Notes: generated by a model from the sequence alone, not told the origin. Numbered from the stretch's first letter, positions 29,002-40,209 are shown. The stretch is DNA of 64,000 bases from Euzebya sp051004735 (GCA_051004735.1 JBPCKA010000065.1:42189-106188), one strand, 5' to 3'. A program made the numbers and translations.

Positions 29002-29988
29002 ATGGCGCCCATGACCGACCGTGAACTGGATTCCTTCACTCCGGGCGACTGGGGTCTGCTGGTGACCCTTGCGCTCATCTGGGGGTCCTCATTTCTGTTC
29101 ATCGAGATCGGACTGGATCACTTCACCCCTGCGCAGATCGCCTTCCTCCGTCTGGCTCTAGGCACGGGGGCGCTGGCCCTGGTCCCCTCGTCACGTCGCC
29201 GGGTCGAACGGAAGGCATGGTCTGGTCTGGCCCTCCTGGGCCTGCTGTGGATGGGTATTCCGTTCCTGCTGTTCCCCTTGGCTCAGCAGTGGATCGACTC
29301 CTCGCTGGCGGGAATGTTGAACGGCGGTGTCCCGCTGTGGGCTGCCCTGGTGGCAACGTTGGTCGCCAGGCGACTGCCACCGCGTGGAGTCCTGGCCGGA
29401 CTGGCAGCCGGATTCGTGGGGATTGTGCTGATCAGCCTGCCGACGCTTGACACTCAGGGATCAACGGCGCTTGGCGCGGGGATGATCGTCCTGGCAACCG
29501 TGTTCTACGGCGTGTCATTGAACCTTGCGGTTCCGCTGCAACGACGCTACGGATCGCTGCCGGTGATGCTTCGCGCCCAACTGGTCGGCACCCTGTTCAC
29601 CCTGCCCTTCGCAGCCGCTGGCCTGCCCAGCGCAACCTTCGGTTGGGACTCAATCGCTGCGGTGTCGGCTTTGGGGATCCTCGGAACCGGGATCGCACTT
29701 GCCATGATGGCCACCCTGGCAGGACGGGTCGGAGCGGCCAGGGGATCAATCGCGATCTATCTGGTACCAATCGTCGCCATTGCCCTGGGAGTGCTGCTGC
29801 GCGGTGAAACGGTCGCTGGCCTGGCATTGGTCGGTACGGGCCTGGTGATCGCCGGGGCCTACATCACCTCGCGGGCCCAGCGTGCCACCGTGTCGGGCGA
29901 GGATACCGCCGAGGTCGTGGTCACCGACGGAGGAGCCATCCTGGCGCTAGACCAGCCACCAACGGTCGGCGCAGAGACCCGCCGCTAA
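29002..29988 (+). CDS. EamA/DMT-superfamily transporter
   Basis: Ten hydrophobic segments arranged as two EamA halves mark it as a drug/metabolite-type exporter of the inner membrane; the substrate cannot be told. Typical stretches are 'LALIWGSSFLFIEIGLDHFT', 'LAGMLNGGVPLWAALVATLV' and 'GAARGSIAIYLVPIVAIALG'. The C-terminal 40 residues are a hydrophilic tail. The start is ATG 29002, or ATG 29011 three codons later. Its TAA (29986-29988) and the folP stop on the other strand (29985-29987) interlock in one CTAA. It splits the folate gene run. Confidence 0.85.
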   Translation: MAPMTDRELDSFTPGDWGLLVTLALIWGSSFLFIEIGLDHFTPAQIAFLRLALGTGALALVPSSRRRVERKAWSGLALLGLLWMGIPFLLFPLAQQWIDSSLAGMLNGGVPLWAALVATLVARRLPPRGVLAGLAAGFVGIVLISLPTLDTQGSTALGAGMIVLATVFYGVSLNLAVPLQRRYGSLPVMLRAQLVGTLFTLPFAAAGLPSATFGWDSIAAVSALGILGTGIALAMMATLAGRVGAARGSIAIYLVPIVAIALGVLLRGETVAGLALVGTGLVIAGAYITSRAQRATVSGEDTAEVVVTDGGAILALDQPPTVGAETRR

Positions 29989-31124
29989 CCCGAGATCGGC
30001 GTCCAGTCCGATTGACCGGTAGCGATTGAACGAGCGGTGCGGACGGCCTGAACGGTCTGCGCCACGTCGTGAACCCGGAGGAATGCGGCACCGTCCGCCG
30101 CCGCCAGGGCTGCCGCTGCCAGACTGCCGGGCAGCCGGTTGTCGACCCCCTCGATGCCTGCGGCCACGGACAGGAAGCTTTTGCGCGATGCTCCGATCAG
30201 GACCGGTCGGCCAAGACAGCGGAACTGTCGGACCGCGCGAAGCAGGGCCAGGCTCTGCTCTGCGGTCTTGGCGAAGCCGATCCCCGGGTCGACCACCACC
30301 TGGTCCCGGGACAGACCCAGGTCCTCGCAGCGTTGCAGTCCATCGACCAGGAACTCAAAGACCTCGGCCACCACGTCGTCATAGGTGCAGTGCTGCACCA
30401 TGTCGGCTGGCGTGCCCTTGACGTGCATCAGGACGTACGCCGCCCCGTTCTTGGCGGCGTGGACGATCACGTCGGAGTTCGCCGCCCCGCTGACGTCGTT
30501 GACAATCGCGGCACCCTCTTTCAGCGCGGCCAGCGCGACGTCTGGTTTGCGCGTGTCGATGGAGACGCAGACCCCGTCGCTGACCAGGGCGCGGATGACG
30601 GCCATGGTGCGAGTCAGTTCTTCATCGGCGGCGATCTCTTCGGCACCGGGCCGGGTGCTCTCCCCGCCCACGTCCACCACATCCGCACCGGCGGCCACCA
30701 AGGCCCGGGCGTGGTCGATCGCTGTGCCGGGATGACCCTCGGGATACAGCGCACCCCCGTCAGAGAAGGAGTCGGGAGTGATGTTGACGATGCCCATGAT
30801 CAGGGGTCGTTTGTTCGTGGGCAGCGCCCGACCGCGCGCCGTCACCTGTGGCACACCCCCTCCCCACGCCGTCACTGACTGTCGTAGGCAGCGGTCCAGT
30901 GTCTTGGCCTCATCACGTTCCAGGGACCGTCCGGCCGCCCGGGCCAACGCCTCCACCGTGGTCGTGGCGTGGATTCTGTCGGCGACCTGTTCGATCGTTG
31001 CCCCCGATGATGACCAGGCTGACCGCAGCTTGTCGGGTTTGGAGACACGACTGACGACCAATTTCACCTGAGCGTCGCTGCCTAGGCTCGCGTCAACGAT
31101 TCGGACCAGCGGTGCTCCACCCAT
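29985..31124 (-). CDS. folP: dihydropteroate synthase with long N-terminal extension
   Basis: Condenses dihydropterin pyrophosphate with p-aminobenzoate. The TIM-barrel part has 'IMGIVNITPDSFSDGGALYP', 'AGADVVDVGGESTRPGAEEI', 'VSIDTRKPDVA', 'AIVNDVSGA', 'VVDPGIGFAKT' and 'PVLIGASRKSFL', so it looks catalytically competent. About 107 residues precede the barrel ('MGGAPLVRIVDASLGSDAQV' onward). Such long forms exist in some bacteria, but mycobacterial FolP1 is far shorter. I start at 31124; the frame opens at 31196. It follows folE by about 40 bases. Confidence 0.92.
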   Translation of the reverse strand: MGGAPLVRIVDASLGSDAQVKLVVSRVSKPDKLRSAWSSSGATIEQVADRIHATTTVEALARAAGRSLERDEAKTLDRCLRQSVTAWGGGVPQVTARGRALPTNKRPLIMGIVNITPDSFSDGGALYPEGHPGTAIDHARALVAAGADVVDVGGESTRPGAEEIAADEELTRTMAVIRALVSDGVCVSIDTRKPDVALAALKEGAAIVNDVSGAANSDVIVHAAKNGAAYVLMHVKGTPADMVQHCTYDDVVAEVFEFLVDGLQRCEDLGLSRDQVVVDPGIGFAKTAEQSLALLRAVRQFRCLGRPVLIGASRKSFLSVAAGIEGVDNRLPGSLAAAALAAADGAAFLRVHDVAQTVQAVRTARSIATGQSDWTPISG

Positions 31125-31164
31125 GATTTGCAGCCTACCCAATGCCCCGTGTGGCGCGGAGGGG

Positions 31165-31773
31165 TCATCCGCCGTGTGGCCATCCGCGTGATCCACTGAT
31201 GAGCATCATCGCTTCGGCACGGGTCCTCGCGTCCTCGCGCATGCACCCGCGCACCGCAGAGGTCACGGTCACCGCTCCGGGCTTGCGCACCCCTCTCATG
31301 GTCATGCAGAAGTGCTCGGCCTCGATCTGCACGATGACCCCACGTGGTTGCAGCACCTTCTCCAGGGTGTCAGCCACCTCCGCAGTGATCCGTTCCTGCA
31401 GATTGGGACGTTTCGCAACCACGTCAACCAGACGGGCAAGCTTGGACAGGCCAGTGACATACCCGTTCCTGGCGGGCAGGTACCCGACGTGTGCGCGGCC
31501 GACGAACGGGACCAGATGATGCTCGCATACTGAGGCGAAGGGGATATCGCGCACGATGACGATCTCATCGTGACCTTCGTCGAACACGGCATCAACCACA
31601 TCCGCCGGATTCACCAGCAGGCCGGCGAAGATCTCGTCATACATCCTGGCGACACGATCCGGTGTGTCGATGATCTTCGGGTCATCCGGGTCCATCCCCA
31701 GGCCCTCGAACAACAGCCGTACGCCCTGGCGGATCTTGTGGTGATTAAAGCCGCGGGAGGATCCGGTGTCCAC
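31165..31773 (-). CDS. folE: GTP cyclohydrolase I
   Basis: Makes dihydroneopterin triphosphate from GTP, the first step of folate synthesis. Zinc ligands are visible in 'FASVCEHHLVPFVGRAHVGY' (Cys, His) and 'EAEHFCMTMRGVRKPGAVTV' (Cys). 'LSKLARLVDVVAKRPNLQER' is the conserved core. The 202 residues are normal. It starts 2 bases beyond the ftsH stop, and folP follows, so ftsH-folE-folP is one operon. Confidence 0.95.
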   Translation of the reverse strand: MDTGSSRGFNHHKIRQGVRLLFEGLGMDPDDPKIIDTPDRVARMYDEIFAGLLVNPADVVDAVFDEGHDEIVIVRDIPFASVCEHHLVPFVGRAHVGYLPARNGYVTGLSKLARLVDVVAKRPNLQERITAEVADTLEKVLQPRGVIVQIEAEHFCMTMRGVRKPGAVTVTSAVRGCMREDARTRAEAMMLISGSRGWPHGG

Positions 31774-31775
31774 GA

Positions 31776-33743
<1,968 letters not shown>

Positions 33744-33881
33744 TTGAGGCGGTCCTCGCGCTACGCGTTGCAGCCACGCATTCGCGGGCTGCGCCTGCGC
33801 TCAGATGCTACCAGCGCCCCTGGATGCATGAGTCTGCGGCCCGGACGCTTTACCGGTCCTGTAGGCGGACCTCTCCTCAGC

Positions 33882-34439
33882 TCAGGAGTAGACCTCGGGC
33901 CGGAGGGTGCCGATGTAGGGCAGGGTGCGATAGCGCTCGGAATAGTCCAACCCGTAGCCCACCACGAACTCACCGGGGACCTCGAAGCCGGTCCAGCGGA
34001 CGGGCAGGTCGACCTGCAACTGCTCTGGCTTGATCAGCAGGGCCATGATCTCAATTGATGCGGGGTTACGGGCTTTCAGGTTCTTCAGCAGGTAGGACAG
34101 GGTCAGGCCCGAGTCGATGATGTCCTCAACGATCAACAGGTGTCGACCCTGGATCTCGACATCCAGATCTTTGAGGATCCGCACGACCCCGCTGCTCTTT
34201 GTCGAGGCGCCATAGGAGGAGACGGCCATGAAGTCAAACACCGTGTCGGTGCTCAGATGTCTGGCGAAGTCCGCCAGGACCACAAACGCGCCTTTGAGCA
34301 CGGCTGCGACGACCAGGTCCTTGCCGGCGTAGTGTTCGCTGACCTCCTTGCCCATCACGGCCAGCCGGTCCTGGATCTGTGCCGAGGTGATGAGGATCTT
34401 CTCGATGTCGGGGTGGTTGGGCTCGGCGTGCGAGGTCAT
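33882..34439 (-). CDS. hpt: hypoxanthine phosphoribosyltransferase
   Basis: Purine salvage: converts hypoxanthine or guanine with PRPP to IMP or GMP. The PRPP-binding motif is 'HLLIVEDIIDSGLTLSYLL'; 'AAVLKGAFVVLADFARHLST' and 'VVGYGLDYSERYRTLPYIGT' are family hallmarks. From the ATG at 34439 ('MTSHAEPNHPDIEKILITSA') it is 185 residues, normal; the frame extends 42 codons upstream into tilS without homology. It is part of tilS-hpt-ftsH. Confidence 0.94.
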   Translation of the reverse strand: MTSHAEPNHPDIEKILITSAQIQDRLAVMGKEVSEHYAGKDLVVAAVLKGAFVVLADFARHLSTDTVFDFMAVSSYGASTKSSGVVRILKDLDVEIQGRHLLIVEDIIDSGLTLSYLLKNLKARNPASIEIMALLIKPEQLQVDLPVRWTGFEVPGEFVVGYGLDYSERYRTLPYIGTLRPEVYS

Positions 34440-34461
34440 GCCAGGCAGGGTAACCGACTGC

Positions 34462-35859
34462 TCAACAGGACACGGATTCGGCTGTGATGCGCAGACACCT
34501 GTCCCCCGGTTGGACCGGCACAAGGGCCCGGTCTGCGACGGCCAGCAGGGTGCCGTCGGCATCACGCAGCAGCGGGACCAGGTGTCGCAGCCCGGCCGGT
34601 AGAGCCTGCAGCAATGACCGTGCGTCCCGCGTGCCTCGCCGATCCCGGCCGGCCACGCTCAACGGTCCAGCGGACCAGGGGACCTCGACTGACCAGTCAG
34701 CGCCGTGCAGCCATTGCCTGAGAGCGGGTGTGGGCTTGTGCGGCTGTGCGGCAACGTCGGTCTGGTCCCCAGCCCGGGCTTGCCGACAATGCACCACCAT
34801 GTCGTGCTCGGGAATGCTCACCGAACCGCCCACCCTCAACGACCGGGTCGGCAGTTCGGCTGGATCAGCCGGGCACACCACCCAGCCATGGGCGGACGCG
34901 GTCACCGTCACGGCGCCGGGGCCGTCCAGCCGCTGGCCGTGGCGCAGTACCAGCGCACGTGCAATGAGCTGTGCCGGCGGTGGTGGTCCTCCCGCTGGCA
35001 ATAGCTTCCATGCCGACCGCAATGCCATGGCCTGCCAGGCGGAGTGCTCGGGCAGCCCCGCCGCGTGTCGTGACACCACGACGGCCGGTCCATACCGACC
35101 CACGTCGAAGACCTGTGTCAGTTGCGCCATGGCAGTCACCTGGTCGCGGGCCAGGTCTGCCAGTCGGCACAGCGCCGGCACGGGATCGCCCTGGTCGGGA
35201 CGCAGCCGCCCCAGCGCGGGCAGGGCCTGGCGACGGGCCCGCGCCCGGCGTTGGTCCGGGTCGTCGTTGCTGGGATCCTGAACGTGAGGAAGATGGGTCA
35301 CGCCACTGCGGACCTCACCGCGACGCAGACCCAGTAGCGGACGCAGCAGACGCAGTCCATGGGCACCGGCGGTGTCCACCGCCATCCCGGCCAGACCGTC
35401 GATGCCGGTGCCTCGAGCGATCCGCAACAGGACCGTCTCGGCCTGATCATCGGCGGTGTGTCCCAGCAGCACGGTGTCGGTCCCGGCCGCCTGTGCCATG
35501 TCGGCCAGGGCCGCGTACCGGGCCTGCCGGGCGGTGTCCTCGGGGCCCTCGCCCCGGGCCATGGTGACGGAGCGCAGCAGGATGTCGGCACCGACCGCCG
35601 TTGCACCCGCCCGGGCGGCGTCGGCGTCTGCCGCATCGTCACGCAGTCCGTGGCGGACGTGGCCGACGATCAGGAGCAGGTCGGGCCGGGCACGTGTGAT
35701 CAGATGCAGCAGGGCAACCGAATCAGGACCCCCTGACACGGCGACCAGCACCCGCTGGCCCAGCGGTAGCAGCCCGTCAAGAACCTGGCGCACCGGGGTG
35801 GCCGATGCCCAAAGACCGTCGGGTCCGGTCAGGCCGCGCGCGTGATCCGGGCCGCCCAT
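34462..35859 (-). CDS. tilS: tRNA(Ile)-lysidine synthetase
   Basis: Modifies C34 of tRNA-Ile(CAU) to lysidine so that it reads AUA. The PP-loop is 'VLVAVSGGPDSVALLHLITR'; 'VGHVRHGLRDDAADADAARA' and 'LLGHTADDQAETVLLRIARG' follow as expected, with 'RRARARRQALPALGRLRP' matching the usual 'R..lRh.ilP.L' region. The C-terminal part is longer than in short actinobacterial forms. The start is uncertain: ATG 35859 overlaps the upstream gene by about 30 bases; GTG 35790 lies closer to the domain. Confidence 0.9.
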   Translation of the reverse strand: MGGPDHARGLTGPDGLWASATPVRQVLDGLLPLGQRVLVAVSGGPDSVALLHLITRARPDLLLIVGHVRHGLRDDAADADAARAGATAVGADILLRSVTMARGEGPEDTARQARYAALADMAQAAGTDTVLLGHTADDQAETVLLRIARGTGIDGLAGMAVDTAGAHGLRLLRPLLGLRRGEVRSGVTHLPHVQDPSNDDPDQRRARARRQALPALGRLRPDQGDPVPALCRLADLARDQVTAMAQLTQVFDVGRYGPAVVVSRHAAGLPEHSAWQAMALRSAWKLLPAGGPPPPAQLIARALVLRHGQRLDGPGAVTVTASAHGWVVCPADPAELPTRSLRVGGSVSIPEHDMVVHCRQARAGDQTDVAAQPHKPTPALRQWLHGADWSVEVPWSAGPLSVAGRDRRGTRDARSLLQALPAGLRHLVPLLRDADGTLLAVADRALVPVQPGDRCLRITAESVSC

Positions 35860-36884
35860 GCGTCTGGATCCGTCAGTTCGTCGGTGGTCGGGATGTTGTC
35901 GGGATCGTCCCACACCCGGTTGAACATGTCACGTCCGTGGCGCGATGCCACATCGCCGATGAAGGACTCACCCACTGCATATTGTTCGGCCTTCATGCCC
36001 ATGCCAAGGGCCTTGGCCAAGAGCTTTGCGGGCCCGCCAGCGCTGTTGCGGCGCCGATTGAGGGCCTGCCGCACTCGTGCCGGATCGACGCCCTCATCGG
36101 CCAACACCTCTGCGCCCCAGTCCATCACCACGTTGCCGTGACCCTCCAGCAGCGACATGACCGACTGGGCTTGTTCCAGTCGGCTGGTCTGCTCGGGTGT
36201 CAGGAACGCCTCCATCAGATCACGCAGGTCGATCTGTCCGCTGATGATCTTGCCCCGCAGGCCTGCCAGTCCCTTGCGGATCCGATCGGGATCGATCTGA
36301 GAGCGGGCCAGATAGTCGTCCATGATCGAACGCAGATGGGGGCGCAGCCACGGCACGCCCTCGAACTGAAGGCGATGGCCCAACTCGTGAAGCACCACGC
36401 CGAGTATCAGTTCGCTGGCCTGGATGTCGGTTTCCGCGGTCAGGTCGCGTTCGATCTGCAGCAGGTTGGGACCGACCAACGTCAACCTGCCGGGCGTCTG
36501 GCCCCCTGGCAGGAACACCTCGTACTGACCCAGAACCCGGGTTGAGAGATAGCCGAAGATCATGCCGACCTGGACCCCGACAGCCTTGCGGGATGCCTGC
36601 GGTGGGAACGTGGCCCGCGACAACAGGGCTTCTGCGTGCGGGTCGGTCAGAAACCGCATCGAGTCCAGGTTCGCGGCGATCCACTCCCCTCTGCTGACCA
36701 CGCGTGCGGACGCCGGAGCCAGGTCCTCACCCAACCCGGTGACCCGGCGGCTGGGAGCATCGGCTAGCTTGACCGCGGCGGCCACCAAACCCCGTAGACG
36801 AGCGACATCCTGGCCGGTGGCGGGAACCGCGGACAGCCCGGCCACCCATCGCCCGACCCGCTCGGCCAGAGCCCAGTCGGCCAA
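35829..36884 (-). CDS. zinc-dependent metalloprotease, DUF2342 family
   Basis: Matches the actinobacterial DUF2342 family, often annotated as zinc-dependent metalloprotease or 'F420 biosynthesis-associated'. The site 'ILGVVLHELGHRLQFEGVPW' contains HExxH; 'SVMSLLEGHGNVVMDWGAEV' is the second conserved block. Function is not established. It keeps its usual place directly upstream of tilS and overlaps it. The start is doubtful: no ATG or GTG lies near the domain. I give the TTG at 36884 ('LADWALAERVGRW'), and the open frame reaches 37037, inside the preceding small gene. Confidence 0.78.
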   Translation of the reverse strand: MADWALAERVGRWVAGLSAVPATGQDVARLRGLVAAAVKLADAPSRRVTGLGEDLAPASARVVSRGEWIAANLDSMRFLTDPHAEALLSRATFPPQASRKAVGVQVGMIFGYLSTRVLGQYEVFLPGGQTPGRLTLVGPNLLQIERDLTAETDIQASELILGVVLHELGHRLQFEGVPWLRPHLRSIMDDYLARSQIDPDRIRKGLAGLRGKIISGQIDLRDLMEAFLTPEQTSRLEQAQSVMSLLEGHGNVVMDWGAEVLADEGVDPARVRQALNRRRNSAGGPAKLLAKALGMGMKAEQYAVGESFIGDVASRHGRDMFNRVWDDPDNIPTTDELTDPDAWAARITRAA

Positions 36885-36919
36885 GGTCGACCGGTTCGGC
36901 TGGGGGCTGGGTGAGGAGT

Positions 36920-37225
36920 TCAGCGCTTCGATCGCTCTTCGGCCTCGCGGGCGAAACGCGGCTGGGCGATCAGGTAGTACCCGAGCAGCCCAGCGGTGAC
37001 GAGCACGCCGACTCCGACCAGCGGGATGATGATCCAATCGAAGAAGCCAGGGATGTCATACTCCGCGGGCAAGAACTCCGCACCTGCGTCAGTGGAGTTC
37101 TCGACAATCTGTTCGTACTCGACGTACTCGCCACCTTCGGCTTCGGTCGCTCCGGCCACGCTCACCAATGAGCCGACCAGCAAGATCCCAGCCAGCATCA
37201 GCACAGCAAGTGATCGTTTCACCAT
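36920..37225 (-). CDS. small exported single-pass membrane protein
   Basis: A 101-residue protein with an N-terminal signal peptide ('MVKRSLAVLMLAGILLVGSL', Ala-rich cleavage region), a short acidic extracytoplasmic segment ('EGGEYVEYEQIVENSTDAGA'), one transmembrane helix ('WIIIPLVGVGVLVTAGLLGY') and a basic cytoplasmic tail ending REAEERSKR. I do not recognise the family. It lies immediately upstream of the DUF2342 gene on the same strand. Confidence 0.65.
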   Translation of the reverse strand: MVKRSLAVLMLAGILLVGSLVSVAGATEAEGGEYVEYEQIVENSTDAGAEFLPAEYDIPGFFDWIIIPLVGVGVLVTAGLLGYYLIAQPRFAREAEERSKR

Positions 37226-37294
37226 CGAATCAGACCTCAGGATGACAGCGGTGGTGCCGACGTGGGCTGGATCGGCCCGGCAACCACCAATTGG

Positions 37295-37483
37295 CTATGG
37301 GGCTGGCAGTGTAGCCGCACGCCCTGGCTGCGCGGTGACGGTGTCTACCGGTTGAGCCACCGCGTCGACCACTTCTTCGGCCTCACGTTCCACCACAGCG
37401 TCTGCCACCAAACGCTTCACATCATCGGAGAAGACCTGAAGTGCGTCGATGTGCGCCCGCAACACTAGGTTTACTGAACACAT
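37295..37483 (-). CDS. possible small helical protein
   Basis: A 62-codon frame starting ATG at 37481-37483, with composition that looks coding ('AHIDALQVFSDDVKRLVADA', then Val/Ala/Glu-rich). No family is recognised and no ribosome-binding site is obvious. It lies in an otherwise empty 465-base gap between the small membrane protein and the ABC-2 exporter. The rest of that gap (about 37484-37691) shows nothing convincing. Confidence 0.35.
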   Translation of the reverse strand: MCSVNLVLRAHIDALQVFSDDVKRLVADAVVEREAEEVVDAVAQPVDTVTAQPGRAATLPAP

Positions 37484-37691
37484 TGTCCCGGAATGGCACC
37501 AAAGGATCGGGTAGAGATAGTCAAAAGTGACGATTGGCTGCAGGTCTGGGCTTGTGCACACTTCTTGTCGAAGCCCTATTCAGGGGGCGGAGGGTTTCAA
37601 GTCACGGACTTGTCCAGACCAACCGGTCGGTCCGTAGCAGGAGGTCCGGTTCGGCGGGAACCGGGCCCGCTGGCCTGCTTGATGGCTGACC

Positions 37692-38531
37692 TCAGTCGCC
37701 CAGCAATACCTCGAAGCGACGCACGCCGGCATACAGGCCGATCGTCCCGATCACCAGCAGGACCAGCAGATGGAATCCGAAGGACCAGTTGAGGGTGCCA
37801 AGGGTGACCTGACGAAGCGCTTCGACACCGTGGTACAGGGGGCTCAGGACGGTCAGCGCCTGCGCCCACCTGGGCAGAATGTCCAGGGGGTAAAACGTCG
37901 CTGAGAACAAGAACAGGGGCACGACGACGATCTGCAGCAGGTCGAAGTCGTGCCACGACCGCATGTAGGTGGTGGCCACCAACGTGGTGGTGGCGAAGGT
38001 GTAGCCGACCAGGACACCAAGCGGCACAGCCAGCAAACCCAGGGGCGAACGGATCAGGCCAAGCACCAGCATCACGATCACGAAGCCCACGGCATACAGC
38101 GCCGTGCGCAGCATTGCCCAGACGATTTCGCCGGTCGCGATGTCACGGGGGGAAGCAGGTGTGGCACCCATTGCCTTGTACAACTGGTCGGTGATCTTGA
38201 AGTACACGTTGAATGTCTCAAACACCGCCGCGTTCATCGCGGCCGAGCCCAACAGTCCCGGAGCCACGAACTGGCTGTAGGAGATCGCCTGGCCGGAGGA
38301 GTCGGTCATCGGGCCAACCAGGCCGCCGACGCCAACGCCGAGCACCAGCAGATACAGCAACGGCTCGAACGCCCCGCTGAGGAGGATCAGCCACTGTCCT
38401 CGCCACAGCAGCAGGTTGCGCTCGACCACGAAGCGCGCGGCCGGCGCACCCAGCAGACGGTAGGGCGCAAGGTGACCCATCCGCAGCCACGGACTGCGAT
38501 ACAGGTCTGCTGGTCGTCCCGTCTGGGTCAC
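37692..38531 (-). CDS. ABC-2 type transporter permease
   Basis: A membrane subunit of an ABC-2 (DrrB/NodJ-like) exporter with six hydrophobic segments. Conserved parts are 'LLLWRGQWLILLSGAFEPLL', 'YSQFVAPGLLGSAAMNAAVF', 'LQIVVVPLFLFSATFYPLDI' and 'ALTVLSPLYHGVEALRQVTL'. The GTG at 38531 overlaps the stop of the upstream permease gene (GTGA), which fixes the start; the longer upstream frame is a shadow. The two permeases are paralogous halves of a heterodimer with the ATPase at 39298. Confidence 0.88.
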   Translation of the reverse strand: MTQTGRPADLYRSPWLRMGHLAPYRLLGAPAARFVVERNLLLWRGQWLILLSGAFEPLLYLLVLGVGVGGLVGPMTDSSGQAISYSQFVAPGLLGSAAMNAAVFETFNVYFKITDQLYKAMGATPASPRDIATGEIVWAMLRTALYAVGFVIVMLVLGLIRSPLGLLAVPLGVLVGYTFATTTLVATTYMRSWHDFDLLQIVVVPLFLFSATFYPLDILPRWAQALTVLSPLYHGVEALRQVTLGTLNWSFGFHLLVLLVIGTIGLYAGVRRFEVLLGD

Positions 38532-39301
38532 GGCTGCAGCCTGCGGGTCAACAACACAGTCGAGGTCAACAACCCGAAGGCCAACCACCCCAGCAGCACC
38601 GCGATGTGGACAGTAACCGGCAGCGCGGGGGCCACGCCCAGTGCGGTGAGACGCAACAACTCCACCCCATGCCACAAGGGCGACAGCACCGCTAGTGCGC
38701 GAGCCACCCGTGGCAGTTCACTCACCGGGAAAAACGTGCCGCTGGCGATGAAGATCGGGGTCACGACGAACCGGAACACCGCGCTGATCGAGAAGTCGGT
38801 TTTTGCCCTGACCGTCACGGCGAACATGCAGACACCGATGGCCACGCCGGTCAGGATCGCCGGGAAGACTGCCGCCAGAGCCCTGGCCGGCGGGACCAGC
38901 CCGAGCACCGCCAACGAGCCGGCGAAGACCGCGCTCGACACCGCCAGGCGCAGGATCAGGACCACCACCTTCCCACCCAACAGGTCGGCGGGCCGCAACG
39001 GTGTGGCAACGGCGGCCAGCCAGGTTCGCGTGTACTTGATCGAGCCCAGCACCGGCCATGACATGTCCCCCGCGCCGGTTTGCATGGCACTGCCCGCCAT
39101 CAGGCCGGTACCCGCGAAGGCGGCATAAGTGACGCCCCCCAGGGCGGCGGTGCGGCCACCTCCCTCAACCAGGCGGCCAAGCCCCAACCCGATGCTGGCC
39201 AGGTAGAGCACTGGGCCAAGGCACATGGTGACCAGGCTGCCGAACCACCTACGACGCCACAGACGGATCTCGTGACGGGCGAAGCGAACCGAGCCCCTCA
39301 T
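38528..39301 (-). CDS. ABC-2 type transporter permease
   Basis: The second ABC-2 membrane subunit, 257 residues with six hydrophobic segments. 'IKYTRTWLAAVATPLRPADL' is the typical 'y..tmlatPl...dil.G' loop, and 'VVTPIFIASGTFFPVSELP' with 'ALAVLSPLWHGVELLRLTAL' mirrors its neighbour. The ATG overlaps the ATPase stop by 4 bases. The substrate is unknown; NodIJ/DrrAB relatives export lipids, glycans or drugs. Confidence 0.88.
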   Translation of the reverse strand: MRGSVRFARHEIRLWRRRWFGSLVTMCLGPVLYLASIGLGLGRLVEGGGRTAALGGVTYAAFAGTGLMAGSAMQTGAGDMSWPVLGSIKYTRTWLAAVATPLRPADLLGGKVVVLILRLAVSSAVFAGSLAVLGLVPPARALAAVFPAILTGVAIGVCMFAVTVRAKTDFSISAVFRFVVTPIFIASGTFFPVSELPRVARALAVLSPLWHGVELLRLTALGVAPALPVTVHIAVLLGWLAFGLLTSTVLLTRRLQP

Positions 39302-40209
39302 TCGGTCAGCGCCCGTCCCGCCAATGTCAAGAACACGTCCTCCAGCGTGCTGCGTCGGGTCAGCACCTGCGCCTCCGCGAAACCGGAGTCGCTGAGGAAT
39401 GAGGCTGTCGCCACTGCGTCATCGGTGTACAGCAGCACCCGGTCTGCCAGCACCTCGATGCGTTGGGCGGTGGACTCCAAGGCGTTCACGTCAGCGGGGA
39501 CGCCTGCCGGGAAACGCAACTCGACGACCTCACGGCTGACGTAGCGCTGGATCAGGGCCTGAGGTGCCCCCTCGGCAACTATCCGACCTTGGTCCATGAC
39601 GACCAGTCGGTCACAGAGCTGTTCAGCCTCGTCCATGTAATGCGTGGTCAGCACCAGGCAGACGCCGCGCTGCTTCAGACGGTACAGCCGGTCCCAGACC
39701 AGCTGACGAGCCTGCGGATCAAGTCCGGTGGTTGGCTCATCAAGCAACAGCACCTCCGGTTGGTTGATCAGTGCCCGAGCGATCACCAGCCGACGCTTCA
39801 TGCCCCCCGAAAGGGTCTGCACCGACGAGTCACGTCGTTCCCACAACTCCACGAACTGCAGCAGTTCCTCGGCCCGACTGCCCACCTCGGAGGCCGACAA
39901 TCCGAAGAACCGGCCGTAGAACATCAGGTTCTCAACGACGGTCAACTCGTTGTCCAGGTTGTCGTCCTGAGGAACGATCCCGATCCGGGACCGCACCTGT
40001 GGGCCGTCTGTCGTGGGGTCCAGGCCAAGGACCCTCAACGTGCCTTGTGTCACCGGGCTCATGGCGGCGATCATGCGCATGGTCGAGGTCTTGCCGGCAC
40101 CGTTCGGCCCTAGGAACCCGAAGGCCTCACCGGCGTGGATCCGAAAGTCCACGTGATCCACGGCCACCGAGTCGCCGAAGCGTTTCGTCAGGCCGGACCC
40201 CTCGATCAT
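39298..40209 (-). CDS. ABC transporter ATP-binding protein (NodI/DrrA type)
   Basis: The ATPase of the ABC-2 exporter. Walker A 'GFLGPNGAGKTSTMRMIAAM', Q-loop 'IGIVPQDDNLDNELTV', signature 'VQTLSGGMKRRLVIARALIN', Walker B 'VLLLDEPTTGLDPQARQ' and the H-loop 'LVLTTHYMDEAEQLCD' are all present. A C-terminal extension of about 70 residues is typical of this type. The start at 40209 ('MIEGSGLTKRFG') matches the family; the open frame upstream is antisense noise. It heads a three-gene operon with overlaps throughout. Confidence 0.93.
   Translation of the reverse strand: MIEGSGLTKRFGDSVAVDHVDFRIHAGEAFGFLGPNGAGKTSTMRMIAAMSPVTQGTLRVLGLDPTTDGPQVRSRIGIVPQDDNLDNELTVVENLMFYGRFFGLSASEVGSRAEELLQFVELWERRDSSVQTLSGGMKRRLVIARALINQPEVLLLDEPTTGLDPQARQLVWDRLYRLKQRGVCLVLTTHYMDEAEQLCDRLVVMDQGRIVAEGAPQALIQRYVSREVVELRFPAGVPADVNALESTAQRIEVLADRVLLYTDDAVATASFLSDSGFAEAQVLTRRSTLEDVFLTLAGRALTE

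Noticed and set aside
37950..39128. 392-codon frame antisense to the two ABC-2 permeases
   Set aside because: No family resemblance; both permeases on the other strand are clear.
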